From the NCBI GenBank assembly GCA_905221605.1, contig CAJNDS010001136.1, forward strand, positions 673,939-737,938: DNA of 64,000 bases, written 5' to 3'. Source of the stretch: Symbiodinium natans. Taxonomy: Eukaryota > Sar > Dinophyceae > Suessiales > Symbiodiniaceae. Each line of letters begins with the position of its first letter. The stretch's first letter is position 1. Positions 19,701-28,540 of this stretch are shown one piece after another. The notes beneath the pieces are model-generated. The model did no database searches, was not told the origin of the DNA, and worked only from the letters and a program-made list of their open reading frames with translations. A program made the position numbers and the translations under genes.

Positions 19701-21146
19701 TCTCAACTCCCTCAATCGGGAACGCCATTGCGCCCATTGACGCACTCCCTTTATGGCCTCTGAGATCGAGGTTGCTGGAGATGGTTGCACCAAGAAGTTC
19801 AACATTGTGCTGCGCTCATTTGCTCCACCTGGTTGGTAGACCGTCAGCAATTTGTAAAATATCGTCACTGACCCCAACATTCGAGTGGAAACGATCTCGG
19901 TCTTCAATCTCTCCGGGATCGCCTGTAACAGCAAAGACACCGCTCTCTGCTCCAACAAAACATGCACAGTTTGAACCACTTTGAGCCCTTCCAGCTCAGC
20001 CTTGATGCCCAACCTTTCCAGCGGAGAAACACTCAACCATTTGGCATACGCTTGATATGCCTTTGAGTAGACGCATTGCCACCACACTCTTCCTGTATCT
20101 GTCAGCGAAGACAACATTGGTTCGATCATTGCGATCCAATCACCCAGTGCCGTCGGATTGCTTGGTGTGTAGTCTGCCAAAGTTGGAAGGCTCATCACAT
20201 GCTTCCCGAGAGCCTCCGGACGTTCGGTTCCAGAACTATCGCCAGTGATTGGCATACCACGAGGCACCACTGCTCCAGGAGGTAAACTGACCCTACCACC
20301 AGGCCCTTGAGGTAGTCCATGTCCTCTACCAGGCGTAACAGCTGTGAGCGGAACCTTTTCTAATTCCAACTTCCCAGCGACCATTTTCCACCGATACGGA
20401 ACATCATCCACCATCGTATATCCGCCCGATCCTGCTGAGTTCTCTTGCGTTGCAGTTTCCCGAGCTGAAACAAAACCGGGCTGGTTCCCCACAGGTGCGG
20501 CAGAACCATCAACACCTGACGGCACGGAAGTAATCGGAACATGTGTTAAACCAGGTGGTCCACTTGCATATCCACCACTTGCAGGACCTCCCGTGGGGTA
20601 ATTCAATGGAGGCAATCTGGAGGGTTTCTTCCCTTCAGCTACATGCATCATTGGCACTTCTTTTTCATCCTCCACTTGAACATCCCCCTTCCTGGACCCA
20701 GGCAAGGATTGAAGATCACAACCCTTTGGCAGGTCGTAACCCTCAATAGGCAGCCATGTCCCATCCGGCAACACAGTCCAAAAACCACCCATACCATCCG
20801 TGTAGAAAACTTGTCCTGGCAGGTACTGCTTCTCTGGAGTCATTCCTAGAGGATATGCCGTGTTTGCGTCCACCACTCCAGAGCTCCGTGCCCTTGAAGC
20901 TGACCCAGATGCAGCAGAGGTATAGCTTTTCTCCTCCACCCGATGCAGCCTGTTCCCCAGCTCCTTTGTCTGCACAAGCAACTCTTTCAGCGCACGCTTC
21001 ACCACCGCCATATCTTCAGTTTGCTCTTCACCACTAACATCAGGAATGAGTTCTTCGTCGGCTTGCACTCCACCAATAGTACCTCGTTCCATTTGGCCCA
21101 TTAAGCCTGACGATGGTCTCTCAACAGGTGCAGGTTCCTGACCCAA
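16563..21146 (-). CDS. Copia gag, double protease-like, methyltransferase-like domain, integrase N-terminus
   Basis: A 1,527-codon frame. The N-terminal half is gag-like. Zinc motifs lie near residues 607-640: CKFGSRCKFRH and the retroviral-type knuckle CFECGAVGHLQPQC (C-x2-C-x4-H-x4-C). A first retropepsin-like segment contains VDTAATH (about 18870) and a second LDSGASH (about 18385). A DNA-methyltransferase-like region follows: HLFSG (about 17788), VVGGPPCRTVS (about 17635) and FFGMESPGDPE (about 17400). The integrase zinc module HCLRGH...DCQIC (about 16870-16910) and the first catalytic D in LSLDLAGPY end the frame. It has no good ATG at its 5' end (the first in-frame start is TTG), so it is likely entered from the upstream frame 21101-21460. 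Confidence 0.85.
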   Translation of the reverse strand: MGQEPAPVERPSSGLMGQMERGTIGGVQADEELIPDVSGEEQTEDMAVVKRALKELLVQTKELGNRLHRVEEKSYTSAASGSASRARSSGVVDANTAYPLGMTPEKQYLPGQVFYTDGMGGFWTVLPDGTWLPIEGYDLPKGCDLQSLPGSRKGDVQVEDEKEVPMMHVAEGKKPSRLPPLNYPTGGPASGGYASGPPGLTHVPITSVPSGVDGSAAPVGNQPGFVSARETATQENSAGSGGYTMVDDVPYRWKMVAGKLELEKVPLTAVTPGRGHGLPQGPGGRVSLPPGAVVPRGMPITGDSSGTERPEALGKHVMSLPTLADYTPSNPTALGDWIAMIEPMLSSLTDTGRVWWQCVYSKAYQAYAKWLSVSPLERLGIKAELEGLKVVQTVHVLLEQRAVSLLLQAIPERLKTEIVSTRMLGSVTIFYKLLTVYQPGGANERSTMLNFLVQPSPATSISEAIKGVRQWAQWRSRLRELRAAEPDATLLIKGLDGLSSALLAKHPTVHFRVASFREKLGVDYSPTSETATKLAEMLQAEFELLLHSAGEQEVKQDSDAKKRARLNKAQKGTGDETEEGDKGKGKGKRYSGDGERPFCWIYGKTDAGCKFGSRCKFRHDKDSLERGRCFECGAVGHLQPQCPYKDGASSNVDSNPERSRSKGNSPKGGKGGKGAKWGNAKKAEVAEGGDETANAGLDKGSASPSSPSTPNQVLAEALEVLKSMKLSSAQSASSGDPSVRMLCGSGLFQQEGRVALVDTAATHLVRTLFPWECLPDTTVMVQSALGGVTMRITEKGTLIREDNGPLIIPLWLILEFGANLTVINGMCHVGAKSSLDQLLWFEHGCLVMDYKTAEKMVLHAERQRASWSHSQWRNGRADCGVGSSDATLLPKQGEGRGVCVLHVARVSDTNECSGMGMLDSGASHPLRSLRPGEQLPQQKVLVSLAVGSREMCITPGGTLVTPEMVDPLVPIGKASALVGLRVQWRGGKCTASHPVLGELRVRDLNGCPCLEKEVALQIIDEMDWCSPKQALKVARMVQGCPNTDNEVAVKTSLQSAARTASANEEEFVQACWRFLRWYYGDIPENMLMELLPRGDIAALPFNRHKRRRLARAKRVVVHLFSGKQKWHFPSRDVEVLELDLTKGGDLHNSSVWKYLLHLAAEGKVVAVVGGPPCRTVSRLRGEDGGPPVLRRRCGPERLGLKSLPWPHQELAQKDGVLLLKMLFLYDVAVHSRCGTAEVINGSSVFFGMESPGDPELIGKDFSQNGKTVLSAEDLVDGSQEGLSSPTFWSWPEVKSFCERYGMYAAHFDQGALGHALVKPTTFLVSDMELWESLEQVRVVVPWSATFASTLEERIGQSSIWARWAFGLVKRIRHRLAQWLHESDAEREAMVLKKEEREGTLRRLTAEERAFRDHCLRGHIPFRRDCQICVSAAGKERRHLRRKHGDAYTLSLDLAGPYKCSKDAHQQKPRHAVIGVYQFPMLDPNVGRPPEKEEDADEVEDQVADDGTGVGGGTCASSGSGGVENSSF

Positions 21147-21460
21147 AGATCTTGCAGCGAAGGTGGCCTCCTCGTACCTTCACCACTTCTATCCCCTCCG
21201 CTCGCAGGAAGACTTGCCGGCCTTGATTGCCTAAGTCTCATTTCTTCTTGAGCCCGCGCGCTCCAGAAAGGATTTGCTGCTTGAACCGGAACCACTTCGT
21301 TTTCCACCTGAGGCGTTGGTTGTATCATTGCAACCTCCCTACCATCTGTCAGCGCTTGTACCACTTGTTGTCGATCTTCACCCCCATCACCACGATTTCC
21401 TTCGGCTTCATTGGCCGTTGGCGACAGTCCAGGCTCAGAGCGACGCCGCATCATGTCCAT
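21101..21460 (-). CDS. Copia gag N-terminus (upstream frame)
   Basis: Begins at ATG 21460 (MDMMRRRSEPG), about 60 bases inside the 5' LTR boundary, and ends with TAA at 21101. It overlaps the main gag frame by 46 bases and stands -1 to it. It is in the same frame as the pol ORF, so the middle ORF is the odd one out. This is probably the true start of the polyprotein. Confidence 0.7.
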   Translation of the reverse strand: MDMMRRRSEPGLSPTANEAEGNRGDGGEDRQQVVQALTDGREVAMIQPTPQVENEVVPVQAANPFWSARAQEEMRLRQSRPASLPASGGDRSGEGTRRPPSLQDLWVRNLHLLRDHRQA

Positions 21461-21507
21461 GGCGTTAAACAAACGAAAAATCTTTACCTATTCCGCAGGA
21501 AGCCTAA

Positions 21508-21522
21508 TTTGGGCTCATAACC
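21508..21522 (-). other. Primer-binding site, Met-tRNA anticodon-arm type
   Basis: Directly inside the 5' LTR the + strand reads TTTGGGCTCATAACC, which resembles the anticodon stem-loop of a methionine tRNA (loop CTCATAA). The element strand is therefore complementary to an internal tRNA region and not to its 3' CCA end. Drosophila copia is known to prime from a cut half of initiator Met tRNA in the same way. Confidence 0.6.
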
Positions 21523-21759
21523 TACGGGGGGCAACCGAAGGAGGACAGGGAACAAAACAGTCAACCCCAACAGAAACCCTTGATTCCCCTGGAACAACCA
21601 ACAACCAAACAACAAGACCCCAAACCAAGGGCACACTTTTTACGAAACCTTCGACCGCTTTGGTCATGGCTTGAGCCTTGAGCCATAAGATTACCGGGTT
21701 CATTGACCCTTCAACTTCCAATACCAACTCCTTTCTACAATACCAACTGCAGCTCCGCA
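21523..21759 (-). repeat. 5' LTR
   Basis: 237 bp, base for base the same as 11868-12104 by eye. It is followed on the + strand by the second TAGGG and the remainder of the interrupted telomeric tract (21765-21802). Confidence 0.95.
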
Positions 21760-21802
21760 TAGGGTTTAGGGTTTGGGGTTTAGGGTTTAGGGTTTAGGGT
21801 TA

Positions 21803-23160
21803 AAGGGAGCCAGCCTACCCGATCGCATTCAGGAAGCTCAGAACTCCGAAGCTCCATAGCCGGGTAGTCAACCTCATGCTACTTTGGTTCTAAGTCACGC
21901 CACCGACTGGGAACGAAAATTCCGAGAGTTCAATGTCGATCGAGCCTATACCCTGCTTGTGACATCAGGACAGGGGCAATGGGGTTTAGGGTTCAGGGTT
22001 TAGGGTTTAGGGTTTAGCTCATCTCAAAGCATGTCAGGGGCAGCCGTCAAGTATTTTGCACAGTGTGGCATGCGGACTTGACGGCGTGTCGTGTTACGCC
22101 TGTTTCTGCGAAAAGGGCATTATGAGCCTCCTTGGACAAACCTGAAGGAGAAGCTCTTGAGCCCTGCCGTCTACCTATAACCCCAAACCTGAAAACCCTA
22201 CACTGCCTAACTCCTAACCCCAAACCTGTCACCGTGGACCCTAAACCCCTAGCCTGAAACCCGAAACCCTAAACATCCCTAAACCACAAAACATGTGGCA
22301 AAAGGGGTCCTAAGAACTCTGAAACCTGGCAGGAGCGAAGAAGGAAGAGACGGAGCTACAACTTGTTTGAGGCCCGGCTTCCTATTAGGGTTTAGGGTTT
22401 AGGGTTTAGGGTTTAGGGTTTAGGGTTTAGGGTTTAGGGTTTAGGGTTTAGGGTTTAGGGTTTAGGGTTTAGGGTTTAGGGCCTGAGTCGTTATTGATCT
22501 TTAAAAACTCCAAAGCCCCTGCCAGAAACCTACAGTTTGTTCGTCCGTACCCCTGTCCCAAGTAATCCTCAGGGCAGAAGCCCTTCTTGCCTCACTCACC
22601 TCAACTTGCTAACCCAGTGGTACCCCTTTTTCCCTTTCTTTGGTTATGGGTTCCCTTCACGGTTTAGGGTCGAACCCCTGGACCCCTAAACCCTAAACCC
22701 TGAGGCATAGTTCTCTCAAGAGCAGATTGGGCAGCTTTCTCAATTTCGGTTCCATTCTGCGTTGCTCCTCGCCATCTGGATGGCCTAGGACCCAGAGTTA
22801 GACCCTCATGAGTGTTTTTTTGGGCTTTAGGGTTTGGGGTTTGGGGTTTCGGGGCCCGACTAAGCCAAGAAGCGCACCGAAAGGTCAGGGGGCTGTTAAA
22901 GTGCTGGGCAATGAAGTATGTTTAGGTTGTAGGGCTTATAGAGGCCCTAGGGATTTAGCTAAGCCTAAACCCTAAACACGGGACCCTAAACCCTGAACCC
23001 TAAGCCCTAGGGTTTAGGGCTTGGAGCTTAGGGTCTAGAGTTTAAGGGTATGTTGGGGGTCGCGCCCCAAGTGAGAGAGAGGCGCATGGCTGTCGCTGGC
23101 CACGCACTCCAGCCGGCTGAGTGCCAGCAATCTGTTGAGGGCGTGACGGTTAGGCGTTTG
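21803..23160. other. Unique and telomere-like sequence, no assigned gene
   Basis: Contains a 13-unit (TTTAGGG)n array at 22386-22480, a half copy of MITE family D at about 22612-22670, and degenerate CCCTAAA blocks. A possible coding segment at about 23058-23155 (frame with APQVRERRMAVAGHALQ...) has no convincing splice sites. Confidence 0.45.
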
Positions 23161-23229
23161 AGATGCATTCAGATGCCCTAAAACCCCTACAGGGTTTAGG
23201 GTTTAGGGTAGATGCGTTCAGATGCCCTA
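23161..23229 (+). repeat. Short telomeric tract between 20 bp direct repeats
   Basis: AGATGCATTCAGATGCCCTA (23161-23180) recurs with one change at 23210-23229. The 29 bases between are one diverged C-strand unit and three TTTAGGG units. This is the longest flanking duplication seen around a telomeric tract here. Confidence 0.85.
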
Positions 23230-23973
23230 TAGAACCGCCCTAAAGAGGCAGCTAAAGTAGGTACCGTCCTTACAGCTGCTTTGTGTGCGGAATTGCCTTG
23301 AGCCAAGCGTGCAGGGGGGTTGAGATCTTGGAATTCTGGAGCCTCAAAGCAGCTGGATGTCTTCGCAAGTGAAAGCCTCCCCCCCAAAAAGCTGTCAAGC
23401 TTAAACCCCATCAAGCCCGGATGTTGAGCATGACAATGATTCAAAACCTTCGGAACTTATAGCCAGTCCCGATCAACGCAAAAAAAACCTTAGACCCGCT
23501 TTCGGCATCACCCTAGCATAAGAAGACTGCAACAATGAGGTCATCGCAGAGCACGAGCAGTAGTAGTAGCAGGACACGCCACACCACCCGCGTGTTGGCA
23601 GAGTGCCCTGTCTGACGAGCACGTGGCATGGCTTGTCTTCTGTTTCTGGCCGATCCCTGTGTAGGGTTAGGGGTTAGGGGTTTAGGGTTTAGGGTATAGG
23701 TTTTAGGTTTTAGGGTTTAGGGTTTAGGGTTCAGGGTAGGGATTAGGGTTTATTCCAATGCTTGGACGGTTGGCTTCCCCATTGCAAAGCTTGCAAGCAT
23801 GTACATTGTAAACCCTGAATCCTACACCCTACACCCCCCTAAACCCAAAACCCGAGCCCAAATGATCACTCTGAATTTGTCCCCACAGCAACATGACACA
23901 CCCAATCCCTTGGCACTCTCGGAAGCAGTGGCAGATACACGTTACATGTTCCCAGGTCGCTTTCACCACTTGT

Positions 23974-24077
23974 GTGGGTTTCCGACAATAGGGGTACCTT
24001 ATTGGGGCCCTTTTTGTAAGGGAATCCTACTATGTGGGGGCCTACATTCGAGGTCCCTTATCGTCGTAAACCCCCAC
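23974..24077. mobile_element. MITE family B
   Basis: Ends GTGGGTTTCCGACAATAGGGG and CGTCGTAAACCCCCAC, 104 bp, flanked by TTGT on each side (4 bp target duplication). Other copies lie at about 4882-4975, 8535-8632, 29374-29425, 32501-32592 and 54174-54277. The remainder of 23230-24370 carries degenerate telomeric units and no supported gene. Confidence 0.75.
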
Positions 24078-24373
24078 TTGTGGTGATGTAGTCCCAAAAG
24101 TTCAAAGTACTCAGGCTCGGACAATGCATGACACCACAGGCAACACGACTTACACGCAGCACGCGTGAGATACTGGCCAGGATGCAGGGCACGGCGTAGC
24201 GATGCCTCGTCTCCAAAGTTAATGCATGCACGGCTGCTTGCCCACAGAGTGTCGTCTAAGCTGCCTGCGCCTTTGGGGCCAGGATTTAGGAGGATCATAT
24301 TCAGACCTGCACCGGCATCTGAGTTGTCCTAACCAGGAATATTGTTCAGAGGGTTTCAAGGGCCATCCTAGCC

Positions 24374-24499
24374 GAATACAATGCCCAAGAGCTGTCCTCG
24401 CTCTGGGCGAGCATCCCACCTCCGCCTGAGAAGACCTCGGTGCAGGTGCCACTGCCGGAGAAAAAGAGCACCCGAGAGCTCGCGACACAAGGGCTTTGA
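24374..24499 (+). CDS. Candidate terminal exon, Pro/Glu-rich
   Basis: An open frame of 41 codons ending at TGA 24497-24499. It contains EYNAQELSSLWASIPPPPEK and later VPLPEKKSTRELATQ, a soluble, coding-like composition. A copy of repeat family F (24285-24373) ends CCATCCTAGCC directly at its 5' edge, so the repeat appears to form the 3' end of an intron. The family is not recognised. Confidence 0.45.
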   Translation, partial: EYNAQELSSLWASIPPPPEKTSVQVPLPEKKSTRELATQGL

Positions 24500-24765
24500 G
24501 TCCAATTGAACACCGACTAACGCCCAAGACAGAGCCGTAACAAATTCTCGAACGCTTAATACCCCCAATACTAGTACAAAAGGTTTGGGGTTTGGGGTTT
24601 AAGGCTCCGGGTCTAGGGTTAGGGTTGGGTTCAAAAGGACTCGAATAAACAGATGGCATTTGCTTGGAGGTTTTGGGGTGCGGGTGCCGCCAAAGTCTTC
24701 GGGAGTACCGGTCTGCTGCAACCAAGACAATGCTCACAAATCCCGATTTTACAACAGAATCAATA

Positions 24766-24769
24766 TTAT

Positions 24770-24800
<31 letters not shown>

Positions 24801-24862
24801 CACTCATGCTACATGTAATATATATATATATATATGTATATGTATGTATATGTATAGGTATT
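24766..24862. repeat. (TA)n microsatellite, partly palindromic
   Basis: Two AT runs around TACATGTAATA, giving an imperfect palindrome. Open frames on both strands across it are artefacts. Confidence 0.9.
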
Positions 24863-25001
24863 TTTCTATATGTGCGCATGTCATGAAACTGTGAAGTCGG
24901 CTTCCTTGATGTGATGTGCTGTGGGCAGGTGGAGCGACCGCAGCTGCAGCCCACCATCGTAGGCATCCAGCAAGCCTTCGTAGCGTGCACTTGGGGTTTG
25001 G

Positions 25002-25703
25002 GGTTTGGGGTTTGGGGTTTAGGGTTTAGGGTTTAGGGTTTTAGGGTTTTAGGGTTTAGGGGGCTGATGCGAATGGGGCACTTCCCCAACAGTCCCCCAA
25101 GTACCCCCTAAGAAGATAGGCCCTAAACCCTCAACCTTGAACCCGACACCCTAAACCGCATTGGCGGGGGGGGGGGGGGCGTCTATTTTTCATGACAGCT
25201 GGGCTCATGCATGTGCGTAAAAAAGGGGCCTTAATCATAATAAGAAGAAGAATAATAGTAGTAATAATAGTAATAGCTATATGCATGGGGGTTTCTACCC
25301 TATAATTATAAGCAGGGACCATAAGGGAATACGAACAGCAATTATTCCGACCCCTGTATTACTTGATTCTGCTCTCCGGAGCCATGAATCCCAGAGCCTC
25401 GGTTTAGGGTTTAGGGTTTAGGGTTTAGGGTTTAGGGTTTAGGGTCTAGGGTCTAGGGTCTAGGGTCTAGGGTTTAGGGTTTAGGGTTCGGGTTTAGGGT
25501 GAGCCCAAAACTTCCCTGAGCCCACCTTTGCGTCCACAAGTCGGGTCACCCGCACCCTTGGCGGCAACGTCCCGAAACCCTAAACCCTAAACCCTAAACC
25601 CTAAACCCTGAACCCTGAACCCTGAACCCTGAACCCTGAACCCTGAACCCTGAACCCTAAACCCTAGCCCTAAATCCTAAACCCTAACCCTAAACCCTAA
25701 CAT
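25002..25703. repeat. Mixed telomeric arrays and short unique spacers
   Basis: TTTAGGG and TTTGGGG variants occur at 25002-25058. A G run is at 25167-25180. TTTAGGG/TCTAGGG variants fill 25402-25500. CCCTAAA with a block of CCCTGAA variants fills 25573-25700. Variant units are locally tandem, so these arrays grow by local duplication. No gene was seen. Confidence 0.85.
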
Positions 25704-25705
25704 CA

Positions 25706-25780
25706 GATGTGGACAACCTCAGCTCCTTCATCGGCCAGCCGCTCTTTCTCTCCAAGCGGCCGCTCGGCGGAGCTTCTGGT
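25706..25780 (+). CDS. Candidate exon between opposed telomeric arrays
   Basis: A CCCTAAA array ends CTAACATCAG at the left and a TTTAGGG array starts CTGGTTTAGGG at the right. One frame reads VDNLSSFIGQPLFLSKRPLG across the island. The composition looks coding; no family is recognised. Confidence 0.4.
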
Positions 25781-26857
25781 TTAGGGTTTAGGGTTTAGGG
25801 TTTAGGGCTAGGGTTTAGGGTTTACGGTTCATGGTTTAGGGTCTTAGGGTTCGGGGTTCAGGGTATAAAAGTAAAGGGGTTTAGGGTTTTGTGGTTTCGC
25901 CCCGCGGCCTAGTGGCCCCCAAAACCTTTTTCTCTCGCTCTTTTTCTTCGTTGAAAGTTTATATCACAAGAGGCGAATATTCAGGATTTAGGGTTTGGGG
26001 CTAGGGTTTGGGGCGAGGGTTTACTGCCAGGGTTTAGGGCTAGGGTTTAGGGTTTATAGGGTTTATAGGGTTCAGGGTTTATAGGGTTTAGGGTGTAGGG
26101 TTTAGGGTTTAGGGTTTAGGGGATGCCTTAACTTCCCTTTCCTTAGTCCCCTCAAATGCCTTGAAGCGCAGGCTCTTTGAAGGTGAGATGCCTCCCGGCG
26201 TCGCGCGGGCTCCTACCAGGGTTTAGGGTTTAGGGTTTAGGGCTAGGGTTTGGGTTTTTTGGGTTTTTTGGGGGGTTTTGGGGGTTTTTAGGGTTGAGGG
26301 TTTAGGGCTAGGGTTTGGGGTTTGGGGTTTGGGGTTTGGGCTTTTTGGGGTTTTTGGGTTTTTTTGGGAGTTTTTGGGGTTTGGGGTGGTTTCTGTGGCT
26401 GGTGTGGTGTGATGTGGGCACATGAGATCATCAGAAGTCACAATCTGGGGGAGGTTTCGTGCTCGTGTTTGAGCTCCTTCTAAGCAACGACCCTTCAAAC
26501 CATGGGTCGCAACTAGGTAGGAGTCGCCAGCCCAACCCCACAGCACCTTGTTGGGGGGGTTTGGGGTTTAGGGTTTAGTTAGGGTTTAGGGTCTAGGCCC
26601 TTGGATATTTTTTTAACTTTCACTTCAAGAGGATCGTATACAGGGTGTTTAGGGCCATGCTATACTAGGTATGCCCTTGGAATACTTTAGATTTTCCCCT
26701 ATGAGGTGCAGGAGGGTTATAAGTTTAAGACATGTTTCAGAGGGTTTTAAGGGTCATCCTAGGAAAGGACTACGAAATTGCGTCTCCTGCTGAGTAGACA
26801 CCCTTTCCCCTGGATCATTTATCTGCGTTGTTCTCTTCACTGGCCTGCTTGGAATTT
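25781..26857. other. Degenerate telomeric sequence with one repeat F copy
   Basis: TTTAGGG, TATAGGG and GGGTTTTTGGG variants dominate 25781-26390. Repeat family F covers 26607-26765. A short coding-like frame (SNALKRRLFEGEMPPGVA) at about 26150-26215 ends near GTGAGA and may be an exon. Confidence 0.5.
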
Positions 26858-26918
26858 ATGCGCAACCTCTGCGAGCTTGAGGCCAAAGGGGCTGGTGCAC
26901 CTCGCGCTGGGTTGGAGA
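26858..26918 (+). CDS. Candidate first exon
   Basis: ATG followed by RNLCELEAKGAGAPRAGLE, then GAGAGTTTAGGG, where GTTTAGGG could be the donor. High GC, soluble composition. Weak evidence because it is only 20 codons. Confidence 0.3.
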
Positions 26919-27338
26919 GTTTAGGGTTTAGGGTTTAGGGTTTAGAGTTGAGGGTTGAGGGTTGAGGGTTGAGGTCGACTGATGCTAGACCAAGCTTGGC
27001 TGACAAAGCTCCAGAGCACGGCAAAGAGTCTCGACACGGCTTGTGGACCTAATTCTTCCCTCAGACTGCGTCGGTACCAGCCACATCTTGGCTCAAGTTT
27101 TGAGATTCAGACCCTAGAAATCCAGGCCATTCGGTAGCCAGCTCTCCAAATCCCTTCTCTCAGGGCATGATTGGGTTGAGGTGCTTAGGTCTGCTTCAGG
27201 TTTTAGGGTCTTGGCCAGAAAAGCCAGAAGGTCAAACAAAATCAGTCAAAGCACCTGTACCGTGAGAACCAGCCCGACAGCAACCTGGCAGGTATTGGAT
27301 CGTACGACCTAAGGAACGATAGAACTACCCAACTTCTT

Positions 27339-27441
27339 CTACTATTTGCTCAAGAACCCCCCAAAAAATAGAAATAATATTCCCTGTACTACCCTTATGA
27401 GATGTTTTTCTTTTTTTCGGGGGTTCTTAAGCAAATAGTAG
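27339..27441. mobile_element. MITE family A, copy 4
   Basis: Ends CTACTATTTGCTCAAGAACCCC and GGGGGTTCTTAAGCAAATAGTAG, flanked by TCTT on each side (27335-27338 and 27442-27445). The best-preserved member of the family here. The preceding 26919-27338 shows only diverged telomeric units and unassigned DNA. Confidence 0.85.
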
Positions 27442-27452
27442 TCTTCGGCAGA

Positions 27453-27548
27453 ATGGACGATCCTTTTGCTGTGCTGCGGATCCCGGGCTTTACCGTCCGC
27501 AAGGTGTGGTGCCCCAGCGAAGAGAAGAGCGACACACGATGGGCATGA
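27453..27548 (+). CDS. Small ORF, possible exon
   Basis: Thirty-one codons from ATG: MDDPFAVLRIPGFTVRKVW, then CPSEEKSDTRWA and TGA. The composition resembles a genuine protein segment, and it starts 12 bases after a MITE. No family is recognised; without a splice pattern the call is weak. Confidence 0.3.
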   Translation: MDDPFAVLRIPGFTVRKVWCPSEEKSDTRWA

Positions 27549-27649
27549 AACCGCAAAACCCTGAACCAAAAGGGTTTGGTAGGGTTTAGGGTTTAGGGTT
27601 TGGGGTGTGGGGTTTGGGGTTTTGGGTTTTGGGTTTAGGGTTTAGGGTG

Positions 27650-27720
27650 GGCCGACTCCCCAAGCCCGGATGCAAAAAGGTTTAGGGTTTAGGGTTTAGG
27701 GTTTAGGGCAAACTAGCTGA
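27650..27720 (+). repeat. 28-base anchor motif joined to a telomeric array
   Basis: Positions 27650-27677 (GGCCGACTCCCC...GATGCAAAA) are identical to 56542-56569. In both places the motif runs directly into GG(TTTAGGG)n. The shared junction suggests that motif and array moved together. Confidence 0.75.
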
Positions 27721-28380
27721 TCCTCCTGGGCTGCAATGATCCGTCTTCTGTGCCTGTGTTCGTCTAGATGATCGTGGCTTGAGCTCATCATGTGAAGTAG
27801 GGTTTACATTACTGTTTTTGGTGAGTGCATATAAGGTTCCTTGTTAATGTTGGTGAGTGTATATATTTGGTGTCCTTTTGGGGGTACAAGAAATATAAAT
27901 CCTGCTTCATCTAAGTGTGTGTTTGCCTGTCTGTTCTTGTGGCGCATGCCAGTTCCCAGTGACGGCACGGCAAGAAACATCAAAAGTGCACTTCCATTGA
28001 GCTGCTGCTTCAGAAGCTCCACGATGAGCAAAAGCCGCGCAGTCGAGAGGTTCTTCTTGTTCATGGAGCAACCCGAGATTCGAGGGTTTAGGGTTTAGGG
28101 TTTGGAGTTTAGGTGCAGAGGCTAGGACAACACCCAATTCATCCTCCGTCGCCCAACAGACGCCAAAAGGCATTTGATTTCTTGATGCCCCCTAAACCCC
28201 ACACCCTAAACCCTAAACCCCAAACCCTAAAACCTAAACCCCAAACCCTAGACCCTAAACCCTCAATGCCAAGAAGGCTCCCGTAGAGGCCTTTTCAAAG
28301 CGGCTCTGCCTCCCGATGAATCTCTCATATTGTTTCAGGGGCAGCCTAATTGCTCTAACTAAATCCTCAGCAACCCTTGC
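27721..28380. other. Unique sequence and CCCTAAA-like block, no gene seen
   Basis: Unassigned DNA at 27721-28080, a short TTTAGGG run at 28085-28105, and diverged CCCTAAA at 28190-28265. No supported coding region. Confidence 0.45.
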
Positions 28381-28390
28381 AGAGCTGCGG

Positions 28391-28468
28391 TTTAGGGTTT
28401 AGGGTTTAGGGTTTAGGGTTTAGGGTTTAGGGTTTAGGGTTTAGGGTTTAGGGTTTAGGGTTTAGGGT
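28391..28468 (+). repeat. (TTTAGGG)n array
   Basis: About 11 perfect units. The flanks share only TGCAG, so no clear target duplication is claimed. Confidence 0.95.
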
Positions 28469-28493
28469 GCAGTCATGCTGCACAGCTGGGCAG

Positions 28494-28540
28494 GAATCGG
28501 ATCTCCCGAAGCTGAAAGAGCGCGCCATGGGCCTCGTGAG
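28494..28540 (+). CDS. Candidate exon with GC donor
   Basis: Acceptor GGGCAG, then ESDLPKLKERAMGLV, then AG|GCAATA as donor. Charged, coding-like. Unlike most exons here it follows a TTTAGGG array. The next 900 bases (28541-29440) hold further TTTAGGG units (28590-28680), diverged DNA and part of MITE family B at 29374-29425. Confidence 0.35.

Larger units (their letters stand above)
11868..21759 (-). mobile_element. Complete Copia-superfamily LTR retrotransposon (9,892 bp)
   Basis: Boundaries are set by two identical 237 bp LTRs and by TAGGG on both sides (11863-11867 and 21760-21764), the 5 bp target duplication usual for Copia elements. Read on the minus strand the order is: 5' LTR, primer-binding site, gag with CCCH and CCHC zinc motifs, two protease-like domains, a methyltransferase-like domain, integrase, a 2OG-dioxygenase-like domain, reverse transcriptase, RNase H, membrane/Cys-rich tail, polypurine tract, 3' LTR. 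Integrase ahead of reverse transcriptase is the Copia order. No LTR differences were seen, so the insertion is recent. Two frame changes split the polyprotein; whether they are programmed, mutational or assembly errors is open. Confidence 0.95.
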
